This document shows positions 1-5,926 of a stretch of 20,090 nt of DNA, piece after piece. The stretch lies in contig JAEZPN010000108.1 of the NCBI GenBank assembly GCA_023413645.1, forward strand, positions 1-20,090. Direction: 5' to 3'. A model generated the notes under the pieces. That model was not told where the DNA came from and did not search any database. It saw nothing but the letters and a program-made list of their open reading frames with translations. This DNA is from Bacteroidota bacterium (GTDB lineage Bacteria > Bacteroidota > Bacteroidia > Bacteroidales > Rikenellaceae). Numbering within the stretch: the stretch's first letter is position 1; every line of letters starts with the position of its first letter. Made by a program: the position numbers and the translations under genes.

Positions 1-48
1 TTCTTTTGTGATGTACCACTACCACACCACTCTGACAACAAATTGAGG
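1..48 (-). repeat. Dispersed intergenic repeat module, copy A
   Basis: Read on the minus strand this block contains TTTGTTGTCAGA, then GTGGTGTGGTAGTGGT, then ATCACAAAAGAA. The same start and end modules occur in the same order near 18768-18810 on the plus strand, and the first two modules also occur near 4035-4090. It sits beside the 9-bp-period array at 73-217, as the 18.7-kb copy sits beside its own array. No reading frame is supported here. Function is unknown; it looks like the edge of a non-coding dispersed element. Confidence 0.6.
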
Positions 49-72
49 TTAGAGAGCTAATCACGGTAACGC

Positions 73-217
73 ATAGGGTAGTTAGGGTGTTTAGGGAAAT
101 TAGGGAAATTAAGGAAGTTAGTGATATAAACAACCTACTAACTCTCTAAACTCCTTAAACCCCTTAAATTCCTTAAACACCCTAAACTCCCTAATCTCCC
201 TAAATTCCTTATCCCCC
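73..217. repeat. 9-bp-period inverted array (copy A)
   Basis: The left half is a run of degenerate nonamers (TTAGGGTGT, TTAGGGAAA, TTAGGGAAA, TTAAGGAAG, TTAGTGATA) at 82-126, with a weaker unit at 73-81. The right half (138-217) is a run of nonamers of the opposite sense, such as CTAAACTCC, TTAAATTCC and CTAATCTCC, in strict 9-bp register. The halves are roughly complementary, so the block could fold into a long imperfect hairpin or cruciform. It fills most of the 298-bp gene-free start of the window, upstream of the sigma factor gene. A second array of the same design lies at 18654-18750. Confidence 0.75.
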
Positions 218-298
218 CAAAAAAACTCACTTTTTATTTTCGTGTTATGTCAGAAATTGCGAACTTTGGTGTCATAAGCGTAGAAAGCCGAAAACAAA

Positions 299-784
299 AT
301 GACTAACCGAGAGTTCGAAATATTCGTTGAGCGCAGTCGCACAAAGCTCCTCGCCATAGCACACCAATACCTTGGTGCCGTGGCCGATGCCGAGGATGTC
401 GTGCAGGAGGCACTACTCAAGCTCTACGCCATGCGCGACAAGCTCGACGACTACCGCAGCATTGAGGCTCTCGCCACGGTGGTGGTTAAGCGCCTGGCAC
501 TAAACACCCTACGCAACGAGAAGCGCCACCCCGCAACGACACTCGATGAGCGAATAACAGCCTCCGATGAGCCACCATCGCTGGAGCGATATACCGAGCT
601 GCTTCGGGCGATAGACACCCTGCCGAGCAAGCAGCAGATGATACTACGCATGAAACACATCGAGGGCATGGAGGTCGAGGAGATAGCCGACCTCGTGAAG
701 ATGAGCCACGATGCCATATACCAGAACCTCAGCCGAGCACGCCGAGCAATATTAGAACAATTCAAAAACCGCAAAGATGGATAA
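299..784 (+). CDS. ECF-type RNA polymerase sigma factor (sigma-70 family)
   Basis: A 161-residue protein of normal length for an extracytoplasmic-function sigma factor, which directs RNA polymerase to a small regulon. Region 2 is visible near residues 15-60, including the AEDVVQEALLKLY stretch typical of sigma region 2.2. Region 4 is near residues 105-155, with the helix-turn-helix stretch VEEIADLVKMSHDAIYQNLS followed by RARRAIL. There is no C-terminal extension. The stop overlaps the start of the next gene by 8 bp, so the two are probably translationally coupled and form a sigma/regulator pair. The ATG start follows an A-rich stretch. The target promoters and the signal cannot be read from this sequence. 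Confidence 0.9.
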   Translation: MTNREFEIFVERSRTKLLAIAHQYLGAVADAEDVVQEALLKLYAMRDKLDDYRSIEALATVVVKRLALNTLRNEKRHPATTLDERITASDEPPSLERYTELLRAIDTLPSKQQMILRMKHIEGMEVEEIADLVKMSHDAIYQNLSRARRAILEQFKNRKDG

Positions 785-1241
785 GCTACACTACATAGAG
801 AGTCTCGTAGATAAGTTCCTCGAGGGTCGCACGACCAACACCGAGGAGCGCGAGCTGTACGAGTGGTTCGCTACGGCAGATGTGCCCGACAAGTGGAGCG
901 ACCTTAAGGCGATGTTCGCATGGTATGCCGCAGGCATGCCCGAGGAGCAGAAGGCACCCGAAGAGCTCAAGCCACGCATAACATTACGTCGCAAATGGTG
1001 GATAGCGGCAGCGACAGCAGCAGCTTGTGCCGCCATAGTGGTTGTTCTACTACCCAACGGCAACACTGAACCTCAGATGCGCACCTATAATATATATGAG
1101 GGCAGCTATATTGTCGAGGCGGGCGTACGCTACGACGACATAGAGGTTATCGAGGATGACATTGAGGATCTATTTGCTCGCGCCAAGGCCATAGAGCTTG
1201 AGGCGAACGAGCTTATAGCATGGGCTGATACCAATTTTTAG
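777..1241 (+). CDS. Single-pass membrane protein, probable anti-sigma partner
   Basis: A 154-residue protein whose ATG lies inside the last codons of the sigma factor gene (8-bp overlap). Residues 1-70 are cytoplasmic and charged; the opening FLEGRTTNTEERELYEWF resembles the N-terminal segment of FecR-type sigma regulators. One hydrophobic helix spans about residues 74-92 after an RRKWW stretch. A short outer domain follows and ends in an acidic helix (residues 119-150, rich in D and E). The family's usual large outer FecR domain is absent. Position and topology support a role in holding the sigma factor inactive, but this is inferred; no defined anti-sigma family is recognised with certainty. 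Confidence 0.6.
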   Translation: MDKLHYIESLVDKFLEGRTTNTEERELYEWFATADVPDKWSDLKAMFAWYAAGMPEEQKAPEELKPRITLRRKWWIAAATAAACAAIVVVLLPNGNTEPQMRTYNIYEGSYIVEAGVRYDDIEVIEDDIEDLFARAKAIELEANELIAWADTNF

Positions 1242-1277
1242 TAACAATACAGCGCTGTAAATAAAACGATTGACAAG

Positions 1278-1667
1278 ATGAAACGATTAATTTTTATTGT
1301 TGCACTCCTTGTGGCAGCCGCCGCAGAGTGCAGCGCACAGGAGAGGATAGAGGCACTCCTAAAGCGCGACATGCAGAGCAACAAGTATGGTCAGGGGCTG
1401 CGCGTAGCAGTTAAACGTGACCGCGAGACTGGTGAAATTATAAAGCGCGTAACGGAGCTTACGGTGATAGACGACAAGGCCTTGGCCAAGGAGTTTATCG
1501 AGGCCTTCAAAGCAGAGCGCGACACAGCCGATGTATGGGAGGAGGAGGCAAACGGCAAAATATACCTCGTAACCGCCGTGTGGTCAAACCCCAAACGCAT
1601 CTACCGTCTCGATACCAACGGCTCTTTGGTTACGGTTTATGAGCAAATTATATACAAAGAGGAGTAA
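1278..1667 (+). CDS. Small secreted protein, DUF5024-like
   Basis: A 129-residue protein with a clear signal peptide (MKRLIFIVALLVAAAAECSA, cleavage probably just before QERIEAL). The mature part is about 108 residues. Its pattern RIEALL, then VAVKRDRETGEIIKRVTEL, then AKEFIEAFKAERDTADVW resembles the Bacteroidales domain of unknown function DUF5024; I make that match from memory of the pattern. There are no catalytic motifs and no cysteines in the mature part. It follows the sigma/membrane protein pair after 36 bp and is followed 26 bp later by another secreted protein, so all four genes may be one transcript. Function unknown; periplasmic location inferred. Confidence 0.65.
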   Translation: MKRLIFIVALLVAAAAECSAQERIEALLKRDMQSNKYGQGLRVAVKRDRETGEIIKRVTELTVIDDKALAKEFIEAFKAERDTADVWEEEANGKIYLVTAVWSNPKRIYRLDTNGSLVTVYEQIIYKEE

Positions 1668-1693
1668 GCAACAAGTTTTAAGAGTATAAAGTT

Positions 1694-2470
1694 ATGAAGA
1701 AGATATTTTTTATGGTCTTGTCAGCAGTCTGCTTTATGGCTACTGCACAGGCACAGAAGGTGGTAATCATAAGCGATGAAGATAAAAGCACCATCGAATA
1801 TACAGAAACGGAGCTACGCCACTCGGAGCTTAAAGAGCTTATCTCTACCCTACCTACCACGGTTATAGTTACTGCCGAGGATAGCGACATTATTAGCATT
1901 GCAGCACCAGCAAGCGTATTCCCCTATCTAAAATTTGATTTCAGAGACGAGTCTCTCGCCATCGCTTGCGATAATGATGCCCCAAACAAGGTTATGTCAA
2001 CACTCAACCAGAACTGCCATATCAAGGTCACAATCCCCTCTGAGAGCCTGCGAAGCATTACCAACACCTCGGATATGCAGCTCTACTTTGAGAGTGGGAA
2101 GTGCGCAGATAAACTACTTATCACCAACACTTTGACTATGGGCATCATTTCTACCGATATTACAGCAAAGTCAAGTATGGAGATATACAATACGGGTACT
2201 ATGACCTTGAAGGTGGACAACCTCAATACCGAGCAGCTATTTACATTGAACACAGGCTACCTCTATATGAGGGGTGCTACAACGGCAAAATCAGTCCTAC
2301 AAAATTCAGCGGGCATAGAGAACTCGCTCCTTAATGTTGACTGCCAAAAGTTGGAGATAGTGAGCACTGGTGAGGGTATCATCGAGTTCCACGGCATTGC
2401 GGATGATGTAACAGTTGCAAACATGGGTAAGGCAACCATCAAGACCTCAAAGCTCAACAATTTCGAGTAG
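1694..2470 (+). CDS. Secreted GIN-domain (DUF2807-like) protein
   Basis: A 258-residue protein with a signal peptide (about residues 1-20, ending ATAQA before QKVVII). The rest is a series of short beta-strand repeats rich in V, I, T, S, N and G (for example ISTDITAKSSMEIYNTGTMTLK), as expected for the right-handed beta-helix of the putative auto-transporter adhesin head GIN domain, common in Bacteroidota. Such proteins are often encoded beside sigma or stress-response genes, but their biochemical role is poorly defined. It is the fourth gene of the sigma-led block. No membrane anchor or lipobox is seen, so it is probably periplasmic or surface exposed. Confidence 0.6.
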   Translation: MKKIFFMVLSAVCFMATAQAQKVVIISDEDKSTIEYTETELRHSELKELISTLPTTVIVTAEDSDIISIAAPASVFPYLKFDFRDESLAIACDNDAPNKVMSTLNQNCHIKVTIPSESLRSITNTSDMQLYFESGKCADKLLITNTLTMGIISTDITAKSSMEIYNTGTMTLKVDNLNTEQLFTLNTGYLYMRGATTAKSVLQNSAGIENSLLNVDCQKLEIVSTGEGIIEFHGIADDVTVANMGKATIKTSKLNNFE

Positions 2471-2571
2471 CAGTGTAAGAATAACCATAAGCACCACTGC
2501 ATATAGATGCAATATGCACAAATTTACTCTCCTGACTATCAATTTATTACCTAATAACTTGGAAAATTGGT

Positions 2572-2587
2572 GGGGGGGGTAAATTTG
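2572..2587 (+). promoter_or_regulatory. Likely promoter -7 box with adjacent G8 tract
   Basis: TAAATTTG at 2580-2587 matches the Bacteroidota -7 consensus TAnnTTTG and lies 27 bp upstream of the ATG at 2615. It is directly preceded by an uninterrupted run of eight G at 2572-2579. A possible upstream element (TTGG, 2559-2562) lies 17 bp away, shorter than the usual spacing of about 19-21 bp, so the G tract would occupy the promoter spacer. The leader to the start codon is A/T rich, as is normal in this phylum. Confidence 0.5.
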
Positions 2588-2614
2588 TAGCATAAAACAT
2601 AAAACTTTTAACCT

Positions 2615-3022
2615 ATGAAAAAGCTGATTTTCGCCCTTGTGGCACTGGCATTTGTGGCCTGCGATGTCGATGTTGAGATGGGTACAAAGAGGGCTAAACT
2701 CTCGGATATCACCATCGAGTGTATCAAGGAGACACCTACATCCAACAACACCAGCGGCGACGAGTTTGACACCCACACATACCTTTGTAGTGGAAATATC
2801 GGGGGCTTCAGAGGCGACTGTTACATTAGAGTTATGCACGACAACTTTATCGTGCATAACGACCACCACCTAACACTCTCTGGCGAGACTATGCCCTTTG
2901 AGTTTACCTTTGCACCCGAGTGGGGCTACCTCGACAGGGAAAACCTCAACTTCATTGTCGAAGTCTTCGATGATGAGGGCGATACGCTCTGCAAAACAAC
3001 AGTCGTGGCACGACACAATTAG
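2615..3022 (+). CDS. Putative lipoprotein of unknown function
   Basis: A 135-residue protein with a hydrophobic signal segment (MKKLIFALVALAFVAC) ending in a cysteine at residue 16, followed by acidic residues (CDVDVE). This suits a lipoprotein signal, although F at -3 is not canonical; acidic residues after the cysteine are often seen in surface-exported lipoproteins of Bacteroidota. The mature part of about 120 residues looks all-beta, with an FEFTFAPEWGYL stretch and two further cysteines (57 and 69), and has no recognisable family. It has its own likely promoter with a G8 tract and a strong terminator 6 bp after the stop, so it is probably monocistronic. Confidence 0.65.
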   Translation: MKKLIFALVALAFVACDVDVEMGTKRAKLSDITIECIKETPTSNNTSGDEFDTHTYLCSGNIGGFRGDCYIRVMHDNFIVHNDHHLTLSGETMPFEFTFAPEWGYLDRENLNFIVEVFDDEGDTLCKTTVVARHN

Positions 3023-3027
3023 AGAAA

Positions 3028-3050
3028 TAGGGAAGCGCATTGCTTCCCTA
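3028..3050 (+). terminator. Rho-independent terminator after the lipoprotein gene
   Basis: A perfect 9-bp stem, TAGGGAAGC (3028-3036) with GCTTCCCTA (3042-3050), has a 5-nt loop and is followed by ATTTTT on the plus strand. It begins 6 bp after the stop codon at 3022. The second arm contains the stop codon (TAG, minus strand, 3050-3048) of the convergent transporter gene, so the hairpin probably ends transcription from both sides. Confidence 0.85.
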
Positions 3051-3956
3051 ATTTTTGCTGGTTGCTCCTTTGCTGTACGACCTAATAACTAAACCTACGC
3101 CAACAAAGAGCAGCAGCGCGAAGAGCACCGTATCGGCATGCAGGCGGTCGAGACCCATGGCCACCGACAGCGCCACAGCAAGAACGGGCTGTATATATGT
3201 ATAGGTACTCGACATCGTGGGCTTGAGGTAGCGCAACGAGTAGTTGAGTAGCAGGTTAGGCAGGTACGTAGGCACGATAAGGACAAAGGCCGCAGCTGCC
3301 CATAGCTTCGCGTTCATATCCGAGAAGTCACTCTCGATGACCGAGTCGATGCCTATGGGTAGCATCACCACCGCAGAGATGGTATATATCGCGCGGAGCA
3401 CCGTCGTAACGCGGTATTTCGAGACCACAGGCTTGAAGAATACCATATATAGGGCTGTGACACATCCACTCGTTATCATCATCACGTTGCCCCACATCTC
3501 CGACTTCTCATGCGCGGGGCTATCGCTCGTAATAACCACCGCCACAGCACCCGCACATCCGATAATAAGGCCCGCGACCTTGCGCGTTGTGAGCCTATCG
3601 ACACGCGCCAAGACAGATACCACAAGGACTATGAGTGGTACTATGGTGGCGATAATGGAGCCGTCGATGGGTGAGGTACGCGAGAGGCCGAACATCATCA
3701 TCACCTTGCGCACGACACCCATAAGGAGTGCTGCAAGGAGGATGAGACCCCAGTCGCTGCGTGCTATGCGCTCGCGCCCCTCCCATATAACAGGTATCCA
3801 CGACAACAGCGCCGCCACGATAAGCGAGGCGGTAACCATAGCGAGTGGCGATATGTACTTGCCCAATATAAGGTTATAGAATGGGTAGTCGCACGCCCAT
3901 ACGAGGTTGCAGAATATTAGGGCTATGTGCGCCCGTATAATGCCTTTATTTTCCAT
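3048..3956 (-). CDS. EamA/DMT-superfamily membrane transporter
   Basis: A 302-residue, very hydrophobic protein with about ten predicted transmembrane helices in two halves, the arrangement and length of the drug/metabolite transporter (EamA, RhaT-like) superfamily. The first half opens with IALIFCNLVWACDYPFYNLIL; the second carries the YSLRYLKPTMSSTYTYIQPVLAV stretch, typical of the second EamA repeat in which a conserved proline precedes a helix. Substrate cannot be deduced; members export amino acids, metabolites or nucleotide sugars. It stands alone on the minus strand, convergent with the lipoprotein gene. The start codon lies in a 6-bp inverted repeat (CCATGC 3953-3958 with GCATGG 3964-3969), which might affect initiation. 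Confidence 0.85.
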   Translation of the reverse strand: MENKGIIRAHIALIFCNLVWACDYPFYNLILGKYISPLAMVTASLIVAALLSWIPVIWEGRERIARSDWGLILLAALLMGVVRKVMMMFGLSRTSPIDGSIIATIVPLIVLVVSVLARVDRLTTRKVAGLIIGCAGAVAVVITSDSPAHEKSEMWGNVMMITSGCVTALYMVFFKPVVSKYRVTTVLRAIYTISAVVMLPIGIDSVIESDFSDMNAKLWAAAAFVLIVPTYLPNLLLNYSLRYLKPTMSSTYTYIQPVLAVALSVAMGLDRLHADTVLFALLLFVGVGLVIRSYSKGATSKN

Positions 3957-4120
3957 GCCTTACGCATGGGCAAATACTACGCCAAAGAGAGACTCGGCGG
4001 ATTGGGGCATTAGCACCACTCCCCCAGATTTAGCGTCAGAGTGGTGTGGGAGTAAACATTGATTAGCACCACTACCCAATTTGTTGTCAGAAGGCTGCAG
4101 ATACAACGCTCGGCAAAAAA

Positions 4121-4162
4121 AATGCGGATAGGTTGTACTATGGCGTACTACCTATTCGCATT
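4121..4162 (-). terminator. Terminator of the mreB-to-response-regulator cluster
   Basis: A 13-bp stem, AATGCGGATAGGT (4121-4133) with ACCTATTCGCATT (4150-4162), contains one G-T mismatch that can wobble in one strand's RNA. The loop holds GTAC...GTAC (4135-4138 and 4145-4148). On the minus strand it is followed by a run of U (complement of A 4115-4122); on the plus strand TTATTTTG follows, so it may also work in that direction. It lies about 108 bp after the response-regulator stop. Its apical sequence is nearly the same as in the terminator at 18910-18945. Confidence 0.8.
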
Positions 4163-4239
4163 TTATTTTGTTAGCGGCAGTAGATGTCTGCCTTATCACA
4201 ACAAATTAAGGTAGTACAGCCCATAGTGGTTTACTTTTA

Positions 4240-4268
4240 GGGATGTGCCGCTAACGCGCCGCTATCAC
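4240..4268 (-). repeat. 29-bp conserved 3'-end block, copy 1
   Basis: A 29-bp block containing CCGCTAACGCGCCGCTATC sits 1 bp beyond the stop codon of the response regulator (stop 4270-4272). It matches 18956-18984, just after the tryptophanase stop, at 28 of 29 positions. Internally it repeats CCGCTA twice. On the minus-strand RNA it would read as two TAGCGGC units separated by GCGT. Function unknown. Confidence 0.7.
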
Positions 4269-4269
4269 G

Positions 4270-4923
4270 CTAAATCTCGACGAGGTGGTTTTTAATGGCA
4301 TAGACCACCAAGTTCGCCGTATTTTTGCAACCTGTCTTCTCGAGGATATTGGCACGGTGCTTATCCACAGTGCGCTTAGAGATAAAGAGCTTGTCGGCGA
4401 TCTCCTGGTTGGATAGGCCACGGCACACCTCGAGGAGAATCTCTACCTCGCGGTCGGAGAGTGAATCCTCGGAGGGAGCATCGGGAAGGGCAAGGCGGCT
4501 CATATTTCGTGTGAAGGAGCCAAGGAGTGCCTCACTGAAGTAGCTATCGCCCTCAGACACTGCATCCACAGAGGCGTACACCTCCTCAATATCGGAGTCT
4601 TTGAGGAGAAAGCCCGAAGCACCAGACTCAAGCATAAGCTTGTAGAAGTGGTCGTCGCCATACATCGAGAGGGCTATGACATGGAGGTCTGGGCGCTGCT
4701 GGAGTGCGCGACGTGTTGTCTCAACGCCATTTATGCCGGGCATAGATATATCCATAAAGACAACATCAAGCTCCAACGAGGGGAGCATCTCGAGGAACTC
4801 CTCGCCACTACCCACATCGGCTACGACATTGAATCCCTCACGCATGGATAGCAGGCCGCGTAGGCCTGAGCGGAAGAGGGTGTGGTCATCGACCAACGCT
4901 ATGTTTACTCTTTTTTCTGCCAT
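4270..4923 (-). CDS. NarL/FixJ-family two-component response regulator
   Basis: With the ATG at 4923 (MAEKRVN) the protein has 217 residues; an in-frame ATG at 4935 would add four. The receiver domain is complete: acidic pair D12/D13, phosphoacceptor D58 in FMDISMPG, S86 at the switch position and K108 in LLKDSD. The C-terminal LuxR-type helix-turn-helix covers about residues 155-210 (LSDREVEILLEVCRGLSNQEIADKLFISKRTVDKHRAN, given here as a region only by its ends LSDRE and KHRAN). It overlaps the upstream kinase gene by 38-50 bp, so the two are translationally coupled and surely partners. Target genes are unknown. Confidence 0.9.
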   Translation of the reverse strand: MAEKRVNIALVDDHTLFRSGLRGLLSMREGFNVVADVGSGEEFLEMLPSLELDVVFMDISMPGINGVETTRRALQQRPDLHVIALSMYGDDHFYKLMLESGASGFLLKDSDIEEVYASVDAVSEGDSYFSEALLGSFTRNMSRLALPDAPSEDSLSDREVEILLEVCRGLSNQEIADKLFISKRTVDKHRANILEKTGCKNTANLVVYAIKNHLVEI

Positions 4924-5911
4924 ATCTCTTACCATAAACTTGTTCGTAGAGGTCTTCTGCGAGCTGCACTATCTCGCCCGTTGTGCTCACCTCGATATGT
5001 GCGAGCATACCACTTCCGGGCTTAGTGTCAAAGCGTATCTTACCACCAAGCGAGGATATGCGCGACTTGATGTTCGAGAGACCCATGCCCACATTCTCGA
5101 CCTCTGCGAGGTTAAATCCCTTGCCGTTGTCGCGGTAGTCAACAACGATGTTGTTGCCGACAACGTTTATATCTATTATTATGCGCTCGCACTCAGAGTG
5201 CTTGAGCGAGTTATTCACCAGCTCGCATACCACGCGGTAGAGGATAACCTCGATGTTGGCATCAAAGCGCTCATCCACAAGACGTGTGCGCAGTATAATC
5301 TCGCGGTCGTGCATAGCCCCCACCCTCTCAACGAAGTTTCTTATGCCGTGTATAAGGCCGAAGTTGTTGAGCACATGTGGCGAGAGGTTGTTCGATATCT
5401 CGCGCAGGGAGCGTATCGCCTCGTCGATAACTGCCGATGTGTTCTTAAGCATATCGCGACTGCGGTCGTCGAGCTCCGTGCGGTTTAGTGCCGAGAGCGA
5501 CATCTTAGCCGACGAGAGCAGAGGGCCCAGGCCGTCGTGTAGCTCGCGCGAGAATGTTGCACGCTGCTTCTCCTCGGTGCGCAACACCGCTGTCATAAGC
5601 CTATTCTCAAGGGCTCGGCGCTGCTGCGTAACCCTATCTACATGGCGCACAAGGAGCCTACCAAAGAAGACGCTCAACGAGTAGCTCAACGATAGTATGA
5701 TACCTACCCATGCAAGGGCCAAATCCGAGATGGCATCCTCCTCGAAGATGCCGAGGTCGAAGCCACGCTCCACCGTGAGCAGGGCGAGGCCCACGATACA
5801 GCATATCCACAACGCCTTATAGCGTGTGTGGTTGACAAGAAGCAGCGCCATGACAATCGCCACAAGCTGCATCACTATCGAGACTATCGTGAGTATCTCA
5901 ACGCCTGTCAT
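4886..5911 (-). CDS. Membrane sensor histidine kinase (HisKA_3/NarX-type)
   Basis: A 341-residue kinase with three predicted N-terminal membrane helices (about 5-26, 32-46 and 64-86) joined by very short loops, so there is no sizeable periplasmic sensor; sensing may occur in the membrane or through another protein. A helical linker leads to the HisKA_3 dimerisation domain with ELHDGLGPLL and phosphoacceptor H125. The HATPase domain follows with an N-box (CELVNNSLKHS, about 229-239), a G1 box (DNGKGF) and a G2 box (GMGLSNIKSRI). It lies 15 bp after surE and overlaps the response-regulator gene, so it is probably the penultimate gene of the elongasome operon. Confidence 0.9.
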   Translation of the reverse strand: MTGVEILTIVSIVMQLVAIVMALLLVNHTRYKALWICCIVGLALLTVERGFDLGIFEEDAISDLALAWVGIILSLSYSLSVFFGRLLVRHVDRVTQQRRALENRLMTAVLRTEEKQRATFSRELHDGLGPLLSSAKMSLSALNRTELDDRSRDMLKNTSAVIDEAIRSLREISNNLSPHVLNNFGLIHGIRNFVERVGAMHDREIILRTRLVDERFDANIEVILYRVVCELVNNSLKHSECERIIIDINVVGNNIVVDYRDNGKGFNLAEVENVGMGLSNIKSRISSLGGKIRFDTKPGSGMLAHIEVSTTGEIVQLAEDLYEQVYGKRYGRKKSKHSVGR

Positions 5912-5926
5912 AGAGCACCTTACGTT

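Larger units (their letters stand above)
4010..4268. repeat. Composite intergenic repeat region, copy B
   Basis: This fills most of the 313-bp gap between the transporter (starts at 3956) and the response regulator (ends at 4270). It contains a direct repeat of TTAGCACCACT (4010-4020 and 4063-4073), an inverted repeat CACCACT/AGTGGTG (4014-4020/4040-4046), and a 10-bp inverted repeat AATTTGTTGT (4078-4087) / ACAACAAATT (4198-4207) flanking the terminator hairpin. TTAGCGGCA (4171-4179) is inverted relative to TGCCGCTAA (4246-4254). Several modules recur at 1-48 and 18.77-18.98 kb. No coding potential is seen. Confidence 0.65.

Noticed and set aside
73..217. CRISPR array
   Set aside because: The period is 9 bp with degenerate units and no spacers; no cas gene is present.
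2498..2518. Terminator after the GIN-domain gene
   Set aside because: A 7-bp stem (TGCATAT/ATATGCA) exists 28 bp after the stop but is A/T rich and lacks a following T tract, so termination is not supported.
3244..3879. Plus-strand open frame of 211 codons opposite the EamA transporter
   Set aside because: Its product is a T/R/S-rich low-quality sequence, and the minus-strand frame encodes a clear ten-helix transporter.
4676..5488. Plus-strand open frame of 270 codons opposite the two-component genes
   Set aside because: It spans parts of two real, motif-complete genes on the other strand and shows no domain.
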